Assembly (NCBI RefSeq): GCF_023276435.1
Contig: NZ_JALLPO010000012.1
Location: forward strand, 124,001-188,000
Length of the DNA stretch: 64,000 bases
Direction of reading: 5' to 3'
DNA from: Sphaerisporangium perillae
GTDB taxonomy: Bacteria > Actinomycetota > Actinomycetes > Streptosporangiales > Streptosporangiaceae
Both the position numbers and the translations under genes were made by a program. Below are positions 43,587 to 52,435 of this stretch, one piece after another (the first letter of the stretch is position 1; the number at the start of each line of letters is the position of its first letter). The notes below the pieces were generated by a model. It had not been told where the DNA came from, ran no database searches, and saw nothing but the letters and a program-made list of their open reading frames with translations.

Positions 43587-43790
43587 TGTTGACATCCTCC
43601 CTACGGCTGAAGCCGGGGGATTCCAACCCTCGCAGGCCGGACCTTCCCGCTTCACCGGCGACAGCCCCCGGGACAAGCCCAAGCCAGGGTCTTACGCAGC
43701 CTCCACAGGCTTCACATCCCGCCGGCCCGGCGGTAGGCCCAGCGGCTTGGTTCTCGCCGCTGGGCGACCCCGAACCTACACCAACCCGTG
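43587..43790 (+). mobile_element. Possible IS200/IS605 (TnpB-type) end without transposase
   Basis: GTTGACATCCTCCC ... GGGGGATTCC with an intervening stem-loop is a motif I associate with tnpB element ends. Several further GC-rich inverted repeats follow (for instance GCCCAGCGGC / GCCGCTGGGC at ~43737-43765). No transposase frame is present on either strand. I cannot fix the element's exact borders. Confidence 0.4.
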
Positions 43791-43802
43791 CGGCACCGTG
43801 CC

Positions 43803-43840
43803 GCGTTTTCCCCCAGGGCTGGAGCCCAGGGGGAAAACGC
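43803..43840 (+). promoter_or_regulatory. Long hairpin directly before ribosome-binding site
   Basis: GCGTTTTCCCCC-A-GGGCT and AGCCC-A-GGGGGAAAACGC form an 18-bp stem with one A-A mismatch and a 2-base loop. The Shine-Dalgarno AGGAG starts 4 bp later and ATG 43854 follows. It could be an IS-derived terminator or a hairpin modulating translation of the helicase-associated gene. Confidence 0.6.
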
Positions 43841-43853
43841 ACCAGGAGATTCG

Positions 43854-46304
43854 ATGAACGCCGAGTTCACTGATTGGCTGCGCGGCCTGAAAGATGACCG
43901 GCTGTGTGCCCTGGTGACCGCCCGCCCCGAGCTGATCACCCCCGTCCCCGCGCACGTCGAGGGGCTCGTGATCCGGGCGACCAGCCCTTCGGCGACCGGC
44001 AGGACGCTCGACCGGCTGAACCGCTTCGCCCTCGCCGTGGTCGAGACGCTTCTGGTCATGACCGCCGAAGACGGGCCCGGCCTGTCCTACGGCGATCTCC
44101 GCAAGGCCGTCGCCAGGTCGGTGGCGTCCGGCGGGGCAACGCGCCTGGACGCGCCGCTGCGGGAGGCGGTCGACCGGCTGCTGGTGCTGGCCCTGGTCTA
44201 CGGCCCCGACAGCGCTCTGCGGCTCGCGCCCGGCGTCCGCGACGTCTCCGAGTCCCCGGCCGGGCTGGGGCCGCCCGCCGCCGAGGTGTTCCGCCACCAT
44301 CCGCCGGAGCGGCTGCGAGAGCTGATCCAGGCCATCCACCGCGGTGACACCGGCCGCGAGGAGGCCGTCCCTGAGCGGCTCGCCGCCCTGCTCGCCGAGG
44401 GTGGCATCGTCGAGCGCCTCCTGCGGGACGTCGGCCCGCAGGCCCGTGCCGCCCTGGAGGAGCTCGCCTGGGGTCCGCCGGCCGGCAGGCTGCCCAACGC
44501 CTGGCGCGAGGTGAGCGTGGCGACCGCGCAGTCGCCCATCGAGCAGCTTCTGGCCCGCGGTCTGCTCGCCGCGACGGGTGAGGAGAGCGTGGTGCTTCCC
44601 CGCGAGGTGGCCCTCGTCCTGCGCGGCGGCCAGGTCCATCGCGACCTGCACCCGGAGGCGCCCCCGCTCGAGGGCGCCGACCGTGACCAGACGATGGCCG
44701 ACCGCACCGCCGCCGGGCAGGCGTTCTCGTTCGTCCGCACGGTGGAGGAGCTGTGCGAGTACTGGAGCGTCGATCCGCCGGGCATCCTTCGCACGGGCGG
44801 CGTCGCCGTACGCGACCTGAAGAGGACGGCGCAACTCCTGGACGTGCCCGAATGGACCGCCGCCCTGGTGGTGGAGGTCGCCCACGCCGCGGGGCTGGTA
44901 GCGTCGAGCGCGCCGGTCGACGGCGAGTGGCTGCCCACCACGGGCTACGACGGCTGGCGGGTGCGGGCGACCGAGGACCGCTGGGAGGCGCTGGCGACGG
45001 CCTGGCTGGCCAGCGATCGCGTCCCGGGTCTCGTCGGGGAGCGGGACGACCGCGACCGCCTGCTGAACGTCCTGCATCCCGAGCTGCGCCGACCGGCCGC
45101 GGCGGAGGTACGGCTGCGGACGCTGCACGTGCTCGCCTCTGCGGCCCCTGGGCTCGCTCCCACCGCCCCGTCGGTGCGCGAACGGCTGGCGTTCGAGCAG
45201 CCGCGGCGCAAGGGCGCCTACCGCGACCGGCTGGTCGACTTCACGTTGCGCGAGGCCGAGCAGCTCGGGTTCACCGGGCTCGGCGCCCTGTCGGTCTTCG
45301 GCCGCGCGCTGCTGCCCGCCGCCACGCCGTCGTCCGTGCCAGATCCGGCCGGCCCCTCGCCCACCGCCAGGAGACGGGCCACCGCGCCGAGGACGCCGAC
45401 CGAGCTGCTGGTACCGCTGCTGCCCGAGCCGGTCGACCATGTGGTGCTCCAGGCCGATCTGACCGCCGTCGCCCCCGGCCCGCTGACCAGCGAGCTGGGA
45501 CGCTGGCTGGCGCTCGCGGCGGACGTCGAGTCCAAGGGCGGCGCGACCGTCTACCGGTTCGGCGAGGGCTCGGTCCGGCGCGCGCTGGACGCCGGGTCCA
45601 GCGCGGACGACCTGATCGCCATGCTGGAGAAGCATTCGACGACCTCGGTGCCCCAGCCGCTGCGCTACCTGGTGACGGACGTGGCGCGCCGGCACGGCCG
45701 CATCCGCGTGGGCACCGCCGGCTCGTACGTTCGGTGCGACGACCCGTCCGTGCTCGACGAGATGATGGCGGACAAGCGCGCGGTGCCGCTGCGGCTGCGC
45801 CGGCTGGCGCCCACCGTGGTCGCCTCCCGGAGCTCTCGCGCGGTGGTGGTCGACTCGCTGCGCGCCATCGGCTACTCCCCCGTCGCCGAGTCGTCGGAGG
45901 GCGATGTGCTGGTGACCCGCGCCGACGCCAAGCGCACGGAGCGGCCGTCGGCGACGCGCCCCGCTCCCGGGACGTCCGGTCCCGAGGCCGACCTGGTGGC
46001 GGCGGCCGTACGCGCGATCAGGGCGGGCGACGAGGCTCACCAGGCGCGCAGGCAGCCGGTCGCGGCGCCCGACGGGCAGGTGCCGCGCACGCCGTCGACG
46101 GGCACGGTCGTGGCGCTCCAGGAGGCCATCCGGCAGGGGTCGCGCGTGTGGATCGGCTACCTTGACTCGCAGGGCCACGCCACGAGCCGCATCCTGGAGC
46201 CCGCCCGCATGGAGGGCGGTTACCTGACCGCGTACGACGAGACGCGCGCCGCCATCCACCGTTTCGCGCTACACCGCATCACCGGAGTCGCGGACGTCAA
46301 CTGA
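43854..46304 (+). CDS. Helicase-associated domain protein (Helicase_C_3 family), WYL-like end
   Basis: 816 aa from ATG 43854 with AGGAG upstream. It has no Walker motifs. The Helicase_C_3-like central part contains VLQADLTAVAPGPLTSELGR and VYRFGEGSVRRALDAGSSAD. The C-terminal 60 residues (AIRQGSRVWIGYLDSQGHAT, then ILEPARMEGGYLTAYDETRA) resemble a WYL-type ligand/nucleic-acid-binding domain. In actinobacteria this gene typically neighbours XPB helicase, as here (XPB at 47310), with one gene between. A role with XPB in DNA repair or transcription is inferred. Confidence 0.88.
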   Translation: MNAEFTDWLRGLKDDRLCALVTARPELITPVPAHVEGLVIRATSPSATGRTLDRLNRFALAVVETLLVMTAEDGPGLSYGDLRKAVARSVASGGATRLDAPLREAVDRLLVLALVYGPDSALRLAPGVRDVSESPAGLGPPAAEVFRHHPPERLRELIQAIHRGDTGREEAVPERLAALLAEGGIVERLLRDVGPQARAALEELAWGPPAGRLPNAWREVSVATAQSPIEQLLARGLLAATGEESVVLPREVALVLRGGQVHRDLHPEAPPLEGADRDQTMADRTAAGQAFSFVRTVEELCEYWSVDPPGILRTGGVAVRDLKRTAQLLDVPEWTAALVVEVAHAAGLVASSAPVDGEWLPTTGYDGWRVRATEDRWEALATAWLASDRVPGLVGERDDRDRLLNVLHPELRRPAAAEVRLRTLHVLASAAPGLAPTAPSVRERLAFEQPRRKGAYRDRLVDFTLREAEQLGFTGLGALSVFGRALLPAATPSSVPDPAGPSPTARRRATAPRTPTELLVPLLPEPVDHVVLQADLTAVAPGPLTSELGRWLALAADVESKGGATVYRFGEGSVRRALDAGSSADDLIAMLEKHSTTSVPQPLRYLVTDVARRHGRIRVGTAGSYVRCDDPSVLDEMMADKRAVPLRLRRLAPTVVASRSSRAVVVDSLRAIGYSPVAESSEGDVLVTRADAKRTERPSATRPAPGTSGPEADLVAAAVRAIRAGDEAHQARRQPVAAPDGQVPRTPSTGTVVALQEAIRQGSRVWIGYLDSQGHATSRILEPARMEGGYLTAYDETRAAIHRFALHRITGVADVN

Positions 46305-46437
46305 GGTCTCACCCAATGACCGGTTCTCGCCGGCGTCGGATGGTGCTAGGAAACCGGTTTATCCGATAGGCAGCACGGGGCCTGTGCATATCGTGGTAAG
46401 TGTTGATCTGCCCGGAAACCAGAGAATTGAGACGATC

Positions 46438-47148
46438 GTGAGCAGCGGCACTCCCGAGTCCTCCGGCCACAGCCCGAAGGACTGGCAGAGTCCCTACGGA
46501 TCGCAGGGCGGGAACGACGCGTACGGCGGTCCGGCGTCACCTTACGGCCAGGGGGGATACGACCAGTACGGCGGGCGGCCGCCCTACGACCAGCAGGCCA
46601 CGCCTGCGCAGGGCCCCTATGATCAGCAGCTCCCGCCCGGGCAGGGTCCCTACGACCCGTACGCCACGCCGGCGCAGGGCCCCTACGAGCAGCAGTACGG
46701 CGCCCCGGCGCAAGGTCCCTACGATCAGCAGTACGGGACGCCTCCGCAAGGCGGTCCCTACGACCAGCAACAGTACGGCGCGCCGGGCCAGCAGCCGTAC
46801 GACCAGCAGTACGGCGCGCCCGGCCAGCAGCCCTACGGTCAGCAGTACGGGTACGGGCCCTACCAGCAGAATCCCTACGGCTACCCGCCGAGGCCGGTGA
46901 GCGAGGGGCCGCGCAGCCACGCCATCGTCGCCCTGGTCATCAGCATCCTCCTCGCGTTGTCCTGCTACATTTCACTGGGCGGCATCGCGGGGGTCATCCT
47001 GTCCGGCATCGCGCTCGGCAAGGTGGACACCGAGCCGCAGCAGGCGCGGTCGCTGCTCAGATGGTGCTGGATCGCCATCGGGATCAACTTCGGGCTGGTC
47101 GTCCTCGGGATCGGCGCCGCCATCGTCATCAGCGTCGCCGGAGGCTGA
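46438..47148 (+). CDS. DUF4190-type membrane protein with Tyr/Gln/Gly/Pro repeats
   Basis: 236 aa from GTG 46438. Residues ~15-150 consist of tandem repeats around GPYDQQYGAP and are probably disordered and cytoplasmic. Two helices follow (HAIVALVISILLALSCYISL and NFGLVVLGIGAAIVISVAGG) with the DUF4190 loop GVILSGIALGKVD between them. It lies between the helicase-associated gene and XPB, an insertion into an otherwise common pair. Function is unknown. Confidence 0.82.
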   Translation: MSSGTPESSGHSPKDWQSPYGSQGGNDAYGGPASPYGQGGYDQYGGRPPYDQQATPAQGPYDQQLPPGQGPYDPYATPAQGPYEQQYGAPAQGPYDQQYGTPPQGGPYDQQQYGAPGQQPYDQQYGAPGQQPYGQQYGYGPYQQNPYGYPPRPVSEGPRSHAIVALVISILLALSCYISLGGIAGVILSGIALGKVDTEPQQARSLLRWCWIAIGINFGLVVLGIGAAIVISVAGG

Positions 47149-47309
47149 TCCACGGCGTCGTGGATGGCCGTACGAGGCGTCCGCACCGTCGCCGGAGCGT
47201 CAAGCTGCGGGAAAGCGGGACTGATCCGGGTCGCTCTCTTGTTGGATAAGCGGACGGGACCGCCTGCACGGTGGCCGTACCGTACGCGAACCCCAGGAGA
47301 AGAGAAAAC

Positions 47310-48956
47310 GTGTCTGATGGCCCGCTGATCGTCCAGTCGGACAAGACGCTGCTGCTCGAGGTCGAGCACGAGAGGGCGGACGAGTGCCGTAAGGCGATCG
47401 CGCCCTTCGCCGAGCTGGAGCGGGCTCCCGAGCATGTCCACACCTACCGCGTCACCCCGCTCGCGCTGTGGAACGCCAGGGCCGCCGGGCACGACGCCGA
47501 GCAGGTCATCGACGCGCTGATCAGCTTCAGCCGCTACCCCGTCCCGCACGCGCTGCTCGTGGACATCGCCGAGACGATGTCCCGGTACGGCAGGCTCAGG
47601 CTGGAGAAGAACGAGCACCACGGCCTGACGCTGACCAGCACGGACAAGGCCGTGCTGGAGGAGGTCCTGCGGTCGAGGAAGATCCAGCCGATGCTGGGCG
47701 AGCGCATCGGCGACGACGCGGTGGCGGTGCACCAGAGCGAGCGGGGCAACATCAAGCAGGCTCTGCTGAAGATCGGCTGGCCGGCCGAGGACCTCGCCGG
47801 GTACGTCGACGGCGAGCACCACCCGATCACCCTCGCCGAGGACACCTGGCACCTGCGCCCCTACCAGCGGGAGGCGGCGGACGCGTTCTGGCACGGCGGG
47901 TCGGGCGTCGTGGTGCTGCCCTGCGGCGCGGGCAAGACGATCGTGGGCGCGGCGGCGATGGCCCACGCCCAGGCGACGACGCTGATCCTGGTCACCAACA
48001 CCGTCTCCGCCCACCAGTGGAAGCAGGAGCTGCTCAAGCGCACGACCCTCACCGAGAGCGAGATCGGTGAGTACACCGGGACCAAGAAGGAGATCCGGCC
48101 GGTCACCATCGCCACCTACCAGGTGATGACGACCCGCCGGCAGGGCGTGTACCGGCATCTGGAGCTCTTCGACGCGCGCGACTGGGGCCTGGTCATCTAC
48201 GACGAGGTCCACCTGCTGCCGGCGCCGATCTTCCGGATGACCGCCGACCTCCAGGCCAGGCGGCGGGTGGGGCTGACCGCGACGCTGGTCCGCGAGGACG
48301 GCCGCGAGGGGGACGTCTTCTCCCTCATCGGGCCGAAGCGGTACGACGCGCCGTGGAAGGAGATGGAGAACCAGGGCTGGATCGCGCCCGCCGACTGTGT
48401 CGAGGTCCGGGTCACCCTCACCGACCAGGAACGGCTGGCCTACGCGATGTCCGAGGCCGAGGAGCGCTACCGCTTCTGCGCGACGACGCCGTCCAAGAAC
48501 CGGGTCACCGAGACGCTGGTCCGGCGGCACGCGGGCGAGCAGGTGCTGGTGATCGGGCAGTACATCGACCAGCTCGACGAGCTGGCCGAGCATCTCGACG
48601 CGCCGGTCATCAAGGGCGAGACGCGGATCAAGGAGCGGGAGCGGCTGTTCCAGGCCTTCCGCGACAAGGAGATCCAGGTGCTCGTCGTCTCCAAGGTCGC
48701 CAACTTCTCGATCGACCTGCCGGAGGCCTCGGTGGCGATCCAGGTGTCCGGGACGTTCGGGTCGCGCCAGGAGGAGGCGCAGCGGCTCGGCCGGGTGCTG
48801 CGGCCGAAGGCGAGCGGCGGCGGCGCGAGGTTCTACTCGGTGGTCAGCAGGGACACCGTCGATCAGGATTTCGCCGCGCACCGGCAGCGGTTCCTGGCCG
48901 AGCAGGGATACGCCTACCAGATCATCGACGCGGACGACGTGCTCGCCAGCGAATAG
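47310..48956 (+). CDS. XPB-type DNA helicase
   Basis: 548 aa from GTG 47310 with AGGAG 9-13 nt upstream. N-terminal damage-recognition-like domain, then the helicase: RPYQREAAD, Walker A GAGKT with K209, the DEVH box from D298 (VIYDEVHLLPAPIFRM), TATLVREDG, then the second RecA domain with VIGQYIDQLDELAEHL and motif VI QRLGRVLRPK. By family knowledge this is a 3'-5' SF2 helicase related to eukaryotic XPB and to M. tuberculosis ERCC3. It probably acts in DNA repair, perhaps with the helicase-associated protein at 43854. Confidence 0.92.
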   Translation: MSDGPLIVQSDKTLLLEVEHERADECRKAIAPFAELERAPEHVHTYRVTPLALWNARAAGHDAEQVIDALISFSRYPVPHALLVDIAETMSRYGRLRLEKNEHHGLTLTSTDKAVLEEVLRSRKIQPMLGERIGDDAVAVHQSERGNIKQALLKIGWPAEDLAGYVDGEHHPITLAEDTWHLRPYQREAADAFWHGGSGVVVLPCGAGKTIVGAAAMAHAQATTLILVTNTVSAHQWKQELLKRTTLTESEIGEYTGTKKEIRPVTIATYQVMTTRRQGVYRHLELFDARDWGLVIYDEVHLLPAPIFRMTADLQARRRVGLTATLVREDGREGDVFSLIGPKRYDAPWKEMENQGWIAPADCVEVRVTLTDQERLAYAMSEAEERYRFCATTPSKNRVTETLVRRHAGEQVLVIGQYIDQLDELAEHLDAPVIKGETRIKERERLFQAFRDKEIQVLVVSKVANFSIDLPEASVAIQVSGTFGSRQEEAQRLGRVLRPKASGGGARFYSVVSRDTVDQDFAAHRQRFLAEQGYAYQIIDADDVLASE

Positions 48957-49189
48957 CCTCGCTGAGCGGCACGTCGTCGGCCCCCCAAACCCGTCCCAGG
49001 AAAAGTTTCACCCAGGGGACGGGCATTCAGGTCCACGAAATACCGTCGGTCCTGTTCAACCGCATCACCCCCTCGCTTGTTGGCTCCCACGGCGCCAACT
49101 GCGACATACCCCCATGATTCAACCAGATCACAAGGTTTGTCCCGCTTTTTCAGGATTTTGGTATACATCAACGCAACGTGTTGACCTAA

Positions 49190-49534
49190 TCACCGACCGA
49201 CTAACCCGCCGACGTAAAGCACACCCAGGGCGATTAGCCAGGAAGCCGTTGCGATCCCCACAAGTACCAGTGACTTTTCGGGATATCGACGCATTAGGGG
49301 TGGTAGAAGACCGCCCGCCGTGCAAGTCGCCGCGACGATCGCGAAGAGGCCGGACAGCGTGGACACGACGGTCAGACGGTCCATGCACGACTCGAGCGGT
49401 TCACCGTTCTCGCAGAACGCCTGCAGCCCCCACCCCGCGAAGACCGAGAAGGTCCACAGGGTGCCGAGCAGCAGATTGGCCAGAACAGGAATGATAGGAG
49501 AGACCGCCACCGGGGCACGTGTCGTCACCCTCAC
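49190..49534 (-). CDS. Small three-helix membrane protein
   Basis: 114 aa from GTG 49534; TTG 49546 is in frame but less convincing. Hydrophobic stretches SPIIPVLANLLLGTLWTFSV, VSTLSGLFAIVAATCTAGGL and LVLVGIATASWLIALGVLYV are separated by a charged loop with two cysteines (CENGEPLESCMDR). I do not recognise a family. It diverges from the HelD-like gene; the 167-bp space between them holds both promoters. Confidence 0.65.
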   Translation of the reverse strand: MRVTTRAPVAVSPIIPVLANLLLGTLWTFSVFAGWGLQAFCENGEPLESCMDRLTVVSTLSGLFAIVAATCTAGGLLPPLMRRYPEKSLVLVGIATASWLIALGVLYVGGLVGR

Positions 49535-49701
49535 GGGCTTACCCAAAGGTCAAGAGTCGGCAAACTCCGGACAAGCAATGCATCGTACGTCCATCCGTGG
49601 ACACGCGGCGTACGAGCACTCAACGGACGCGGCGCGAGCATATAAGCTTGTTGGTTCGCTGCCTTAGACGACCACCTCCGACCCCCAAGGAGTGCTTCCG
49701 C

Positions 49702-51747
49702 ATGCCCGGACATCAATTGGCCCCCGACATATCCGACGGCCCCGACATGCCGGAGGGTTCCCCCTCCGAAGTCCTCCAGGCGGAACGCGTCCACCTGGCC
49801 GCTTCGCGCGCGGCGCTGCGGGCGATGCGCGAGCACGCCCAGTCGCTGTCGGCCGACGCGGCCGGCGACTGGGTCTCCCAGCAGGTGCTGCAGGGCCTGC
49901 TGGACCAGCGGGTCGCCGCGCTGGCCGACCACTCCGACACCCCGCTGTTCTTCGGCCGCCTCGACAGGGACGGGGACGACGACCTCCCTCTCACCATCCA
50001 CGTCGGGCGCCGCCACGTCCACGACGACAACAGCCGCCCCATGGTGATCGACTGGCGTGCACCGGTGTCCCGGGCGTTCTACCAGGCGCGACCGTCCGAC
50101 CCCATGAGCGTGCGGCGCCGCAGGCGGTTCGGGTTCCACGGCGGCGAACTCACCGCGTACGAAGACGAGCCACTCGACCAGGGAGCGCCCCTCCAGGAGT
50201 CCCGGATCCTCACCGAGGAGATCGAAAGGCCCCGCACGGGCCCGATGCGCGACATCGTCGCCACGATCCAGCCGGACCAGGACGAGATCGTGCGCGCGGA
50301 CCTCGGGCAGACCGTCTGCGTCCAGGGCGCCCCCGGGACCGGCAAGACCGCCGTCGGCCTGCACCGCGCCGCCTACCTGCTGTTCACGCACCGCGAGAAG
50401 CTGGCGCGGTCGGGCGTGATGATCGTCGGCCCCAACCGCGCCTTCCTGTCCTACATCTCCTCCGTCCTGCCCGCGCTCGGCGAGGTGAAGGTCGACCAGA
50501 CCACCGTCGCCGGCATCCTCGGCGACCACGCCGCCCACGAGGACGCCTCCGTCGCCGCGCTCAAGGGCGACGCCCGGATGGCGCCGGTCCTCCGGCGGGC
50601 GCTCTGGGTGCACATCAGCAAGCCCGAGGAGGGACTGCTGATCACCCGGGGCGTCAACCGCTTCCGCGTCGCCGACCACGAGGTCCGCGAGATTGTCGCC
50701 TCCCTGCGCGGCACCACCCGGTACGGACCCGGTCGCGCGGCCCTCGCCCAGCGGCTCGCGCACGCGATCCTCGTACGGATGGAACAGCGCGGCGAATCCC
50801 CCGACGACCGGGTGCAGGACGCGGTGGCCCGCTCCAAGCCCGTCAAGCAGCTCCTCGACCAGGTCTGGCCGCGCGTGTCCCCGCAGCAGGTGCTGTTCCG
50901 GCTGCTCTCCGACGCGGAGTTCCTCGCCGCCGCCGCGAAGGGCGACCTGACCCCCGAGGAGCGCGAGACCCTCCTTTGGGCCAAGCCGCCCCGGTCGTGG
51001 AAGTCCGCCAAATGGTCCGCCGCCGACGCGGCGCTACTGGACGAGCTGGCCGACCTCATCGAACGCACCCCCACGCTCGGGCACGTGGTCGTGGACGAGG
51101 CCCAGGACCTCTCCGCCATGCAGCTCCGCGCGCTCGGCAGGCGCTGCCGCACCGGCTCGGCCACCGTCCTCGGCGACCTGGCACAGGGCACCACCCCGTG
51201 GTCGGCCCGCTCCTGGGAAGAGGTGCTACTGCATCTCGGCTTCAGCGAAGGTGCGGTGACCGAGCTGACCCTCGGCTTCCGCGTCCCCCGCGAGGTGCTC
51301 GACTTCGCCGCCCGCCTGCTGCCCTCGGTCGCCCCCACCCTCGCCGCCCCCCGGTCACTGCGCCCCGGCGCGGGCTCCCTCTCCGTACGCCGCACCACCG
51401 ACCTGCCCGCGGACCTCGCCGCGACCGTGCGTCAGCTCACCGGGCACGAGGGCTCCATCGGCGTGATCGCCGCCGACGGCTCCGTCACGGCGACGGCGGA
51501 CGCCCTGTCGGCCGCCGAGATCGCACACGACCTGCTCGGCCCCGACTCCTCCCCCGAGCAGCGCATCTCGGTCATCCCCGCCTCGCTCGCCAAGGGCCTG
51601 GAGTACGACCACGTCGTCGTCGTGGAGCCGGCGGACGTCGTCGACGCCGAAGAGCGCGGCCTCGCCCGCCTCTACGTCGTCCTCACCCGCGCCGTCACCT
51701 CCCTGACGGTCCTCCACACCCGCGCCCTCCCCACCCAGCTCATGTAA
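49702..51747 (+). CDS. HelD-family ATPase (RNA polymerase-associated helicase-like)
   Basis: 681 aa from ATG 49702 with AAGGAG upstream. An N-terminal helical arm (VLQAERVHLAASRAALRAMR) precedes an ATPase with Walker A GAPGTGKTAVGLHRAAYLL (K215), motif II VVDEAQDLSAMQ and motif VI ARLYVVLTRAV. These are the UvrD-like SF1 features of HelD, which removes stalled RNA polymerase from DNA; actinobacterial HelR variants protect against rifamycins. Whether this is HelD or HelR is not settled; I see no clear rifamycin-associated element upstream. Confidence 0.85.
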   Translation: MPGHQLAPDISDGPDMPEGSPSEVLQAERVHLAASRAALRAMREHAQSLSADAAGDWVSQQVLQGLLDQRVAALADHSDTPLFFGRLDRDGDDDLPLTIHVGRRHVHDDNSRPMVIDWRAPVSRAFYQARPSDPMSVRRRRRFGFHGGELTAYEDEPLDQGAPLQESRILTEEIERPRTGPMRDIVATIQPDQDEIVRADLGQTVCVQGAPGTGKTAVGLHRAAYLLFTHREKLARSGVMIVGPNRAFLSYISSVLPALGEVKVDQTTVAGILGDHAAHEDASVAALKGDARMAPVLRRALWVHISKPEEGLLITRGVNRFRVADHEVREIVASLRGTTRYGPGRAALAQRLAHAILVRMEQRGESPDDRVQDAVARSKPVKQLLDQVWPRVSPQQVLFRLLSDAEFLAAAAKGDLTPEERETLLWAKPPRSWKSAKWSAADAALLDELADLIERTPTLGHVVVDEAQDLSAMQLRALGRRCRTGSATVLGDLAQGTTPWSARSWEEVLLHLGFSEGAVTELTLGFRVPREVLDFAARLLPSVAPTLAAPRSLRPGAGSLSVRRTTDLPADLAATVRQLTGHEGSIGVIAADGSVTATADALSAAEIAHDLLGPDSSPEQRISVIPASLAKGLEYDHVVVVEPADVVDAEERGLARLYVVLTRAVTSLTVLHTRALPTQLM

Positions 51748-51894
51748 CGGCAGAGGCCCTCGCCTACCCGCACTGAACGCACTCCGGCTCGGGCCGTACT
51801 TTCCCAGGAGCTCGGCCCCTCCTCGATACCGAGGTCCAGACGCCATCCGGCTAGGTTGATCACGACTTGCCCGCCTTGAGAGGAGCCCCGGCGC

Positions 51895-52308
51895 ATGGCC
51901 TTCATCCGCCACGAGATCATGATCGACGCGTCCCCCGAGCACATCTGGGACGTGCTGCGCGACGTCGGCGCCGTGCACGAGCGCCTGCTGCCCGGCCGCG
52001 TCACCGGCACCCGGCTCGAGGGCGACCAGCGGTTCCTGACCTTTCCCGACGGGCACGTGATCCGCGAGCTGATCGTCGCGATCGACGACGACGCCCGCCG
52101 GCTGGCCTACTCCGTCGTTGAGGGCGCGCGGCCACCGACCGAGCACCACCATGCCTCGTTCGAAGTTCGCGCTGAGGGTGACCGGGCCGGCCGGCTGATC
52201 TGGACCACCGACGTCTTGCCGCACGCGCTCGCCGCCGAGATCCGGATTCGCGTCGAACGCGGCGCCGTGGAGATGAAGCAGGCGATCGAGGCGGCAGCAC
52301 GCGGCTGA
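51895..52308 (+). CDS. SRPBCC-family protein
   Basis: 137 aa from ATG 51895, preceded by GAGGAG. The START/Bet v1-like fold is visible from MIDASPEHIWDVLRDVGAVH, LPGRVTGTRLEGDQRFLTFP and TWTTDVLP-like strand (LIWTTDVLPHALAAEIR), to a long C-terminal helix (GAVEMKQAIEAAARG). It binds a hydrophobic ligand by family knowledge; the ligand is unknown. A strong terminator follows at 52349. Confidence 0.88.
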   Translation: MAFIRHEIMIDASPEHIWDVLRDVGAVHERLLPGRVTGTRLEGDQRFLTFPDGHVIRELIVAIDDDARRLAYSVVEGARPPTEHHHASFEVRAEGDRAGRLIWTTDVLPHALAAEIRIRVERGAVEMKQAIEAAARG

Positions 52309-52348
52309 ACCACCGACCGACACACTGATCGCCTCCGCGCGGCAGCCT

Positions 52349-52377
52349 GCCCTCTCGCCCCAGGACGGCGAGAGGGC
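52349..52377 (+). terminator. Hairpin terminator
   Basis: GCCCTCTCGCC pairs perfectly with GGCGAGAGGGC around a 7-base loop and is followed by TTCTTCG, between the convergent SRPBCC and PhzF genes. Confidence 0.8.
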
Positions 52378-52435
52378 TTCTTCGCAGGGGGCCACGACTT
52401 CGGCCAACTCACTGCGGAGCGGCCCCGACCCGTCG

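Larger units (their letters stand above)
43372..43853. other. 482-bp gap containing an IS200/IS605-like relic
   Basis: No supported gene lies here. At about 43587-43700 the sequence GTTGACATCCTCCC, a small CGGCTGAAGCCG hairpin and GGGGGATTCC recall the conserved end of TnpB-type (IS200/IS605) elements. The region ends in a long hairpin at 43803-43840. Open frames across it look like translations of structured DNA, not proteins. Confidence 0.45.

Noticed and set aside
43519..43873. Short plus-strand frames across the IS-like region as genes
   Set aside because: They translate structured repeat DNA, have no Shine-Dalgarno, and the peptides (SLRLKPGDSNPRRPDL) are known artefacts of such element ends in my experience.
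49547..49701. Rifamycin-associated element (RAE) before the HelD-like gene
   Set aside because: The only candidate (AAGCTTGTTGGTTCGC) is not a good inverted repeat, so HelR identity cannot be supported.
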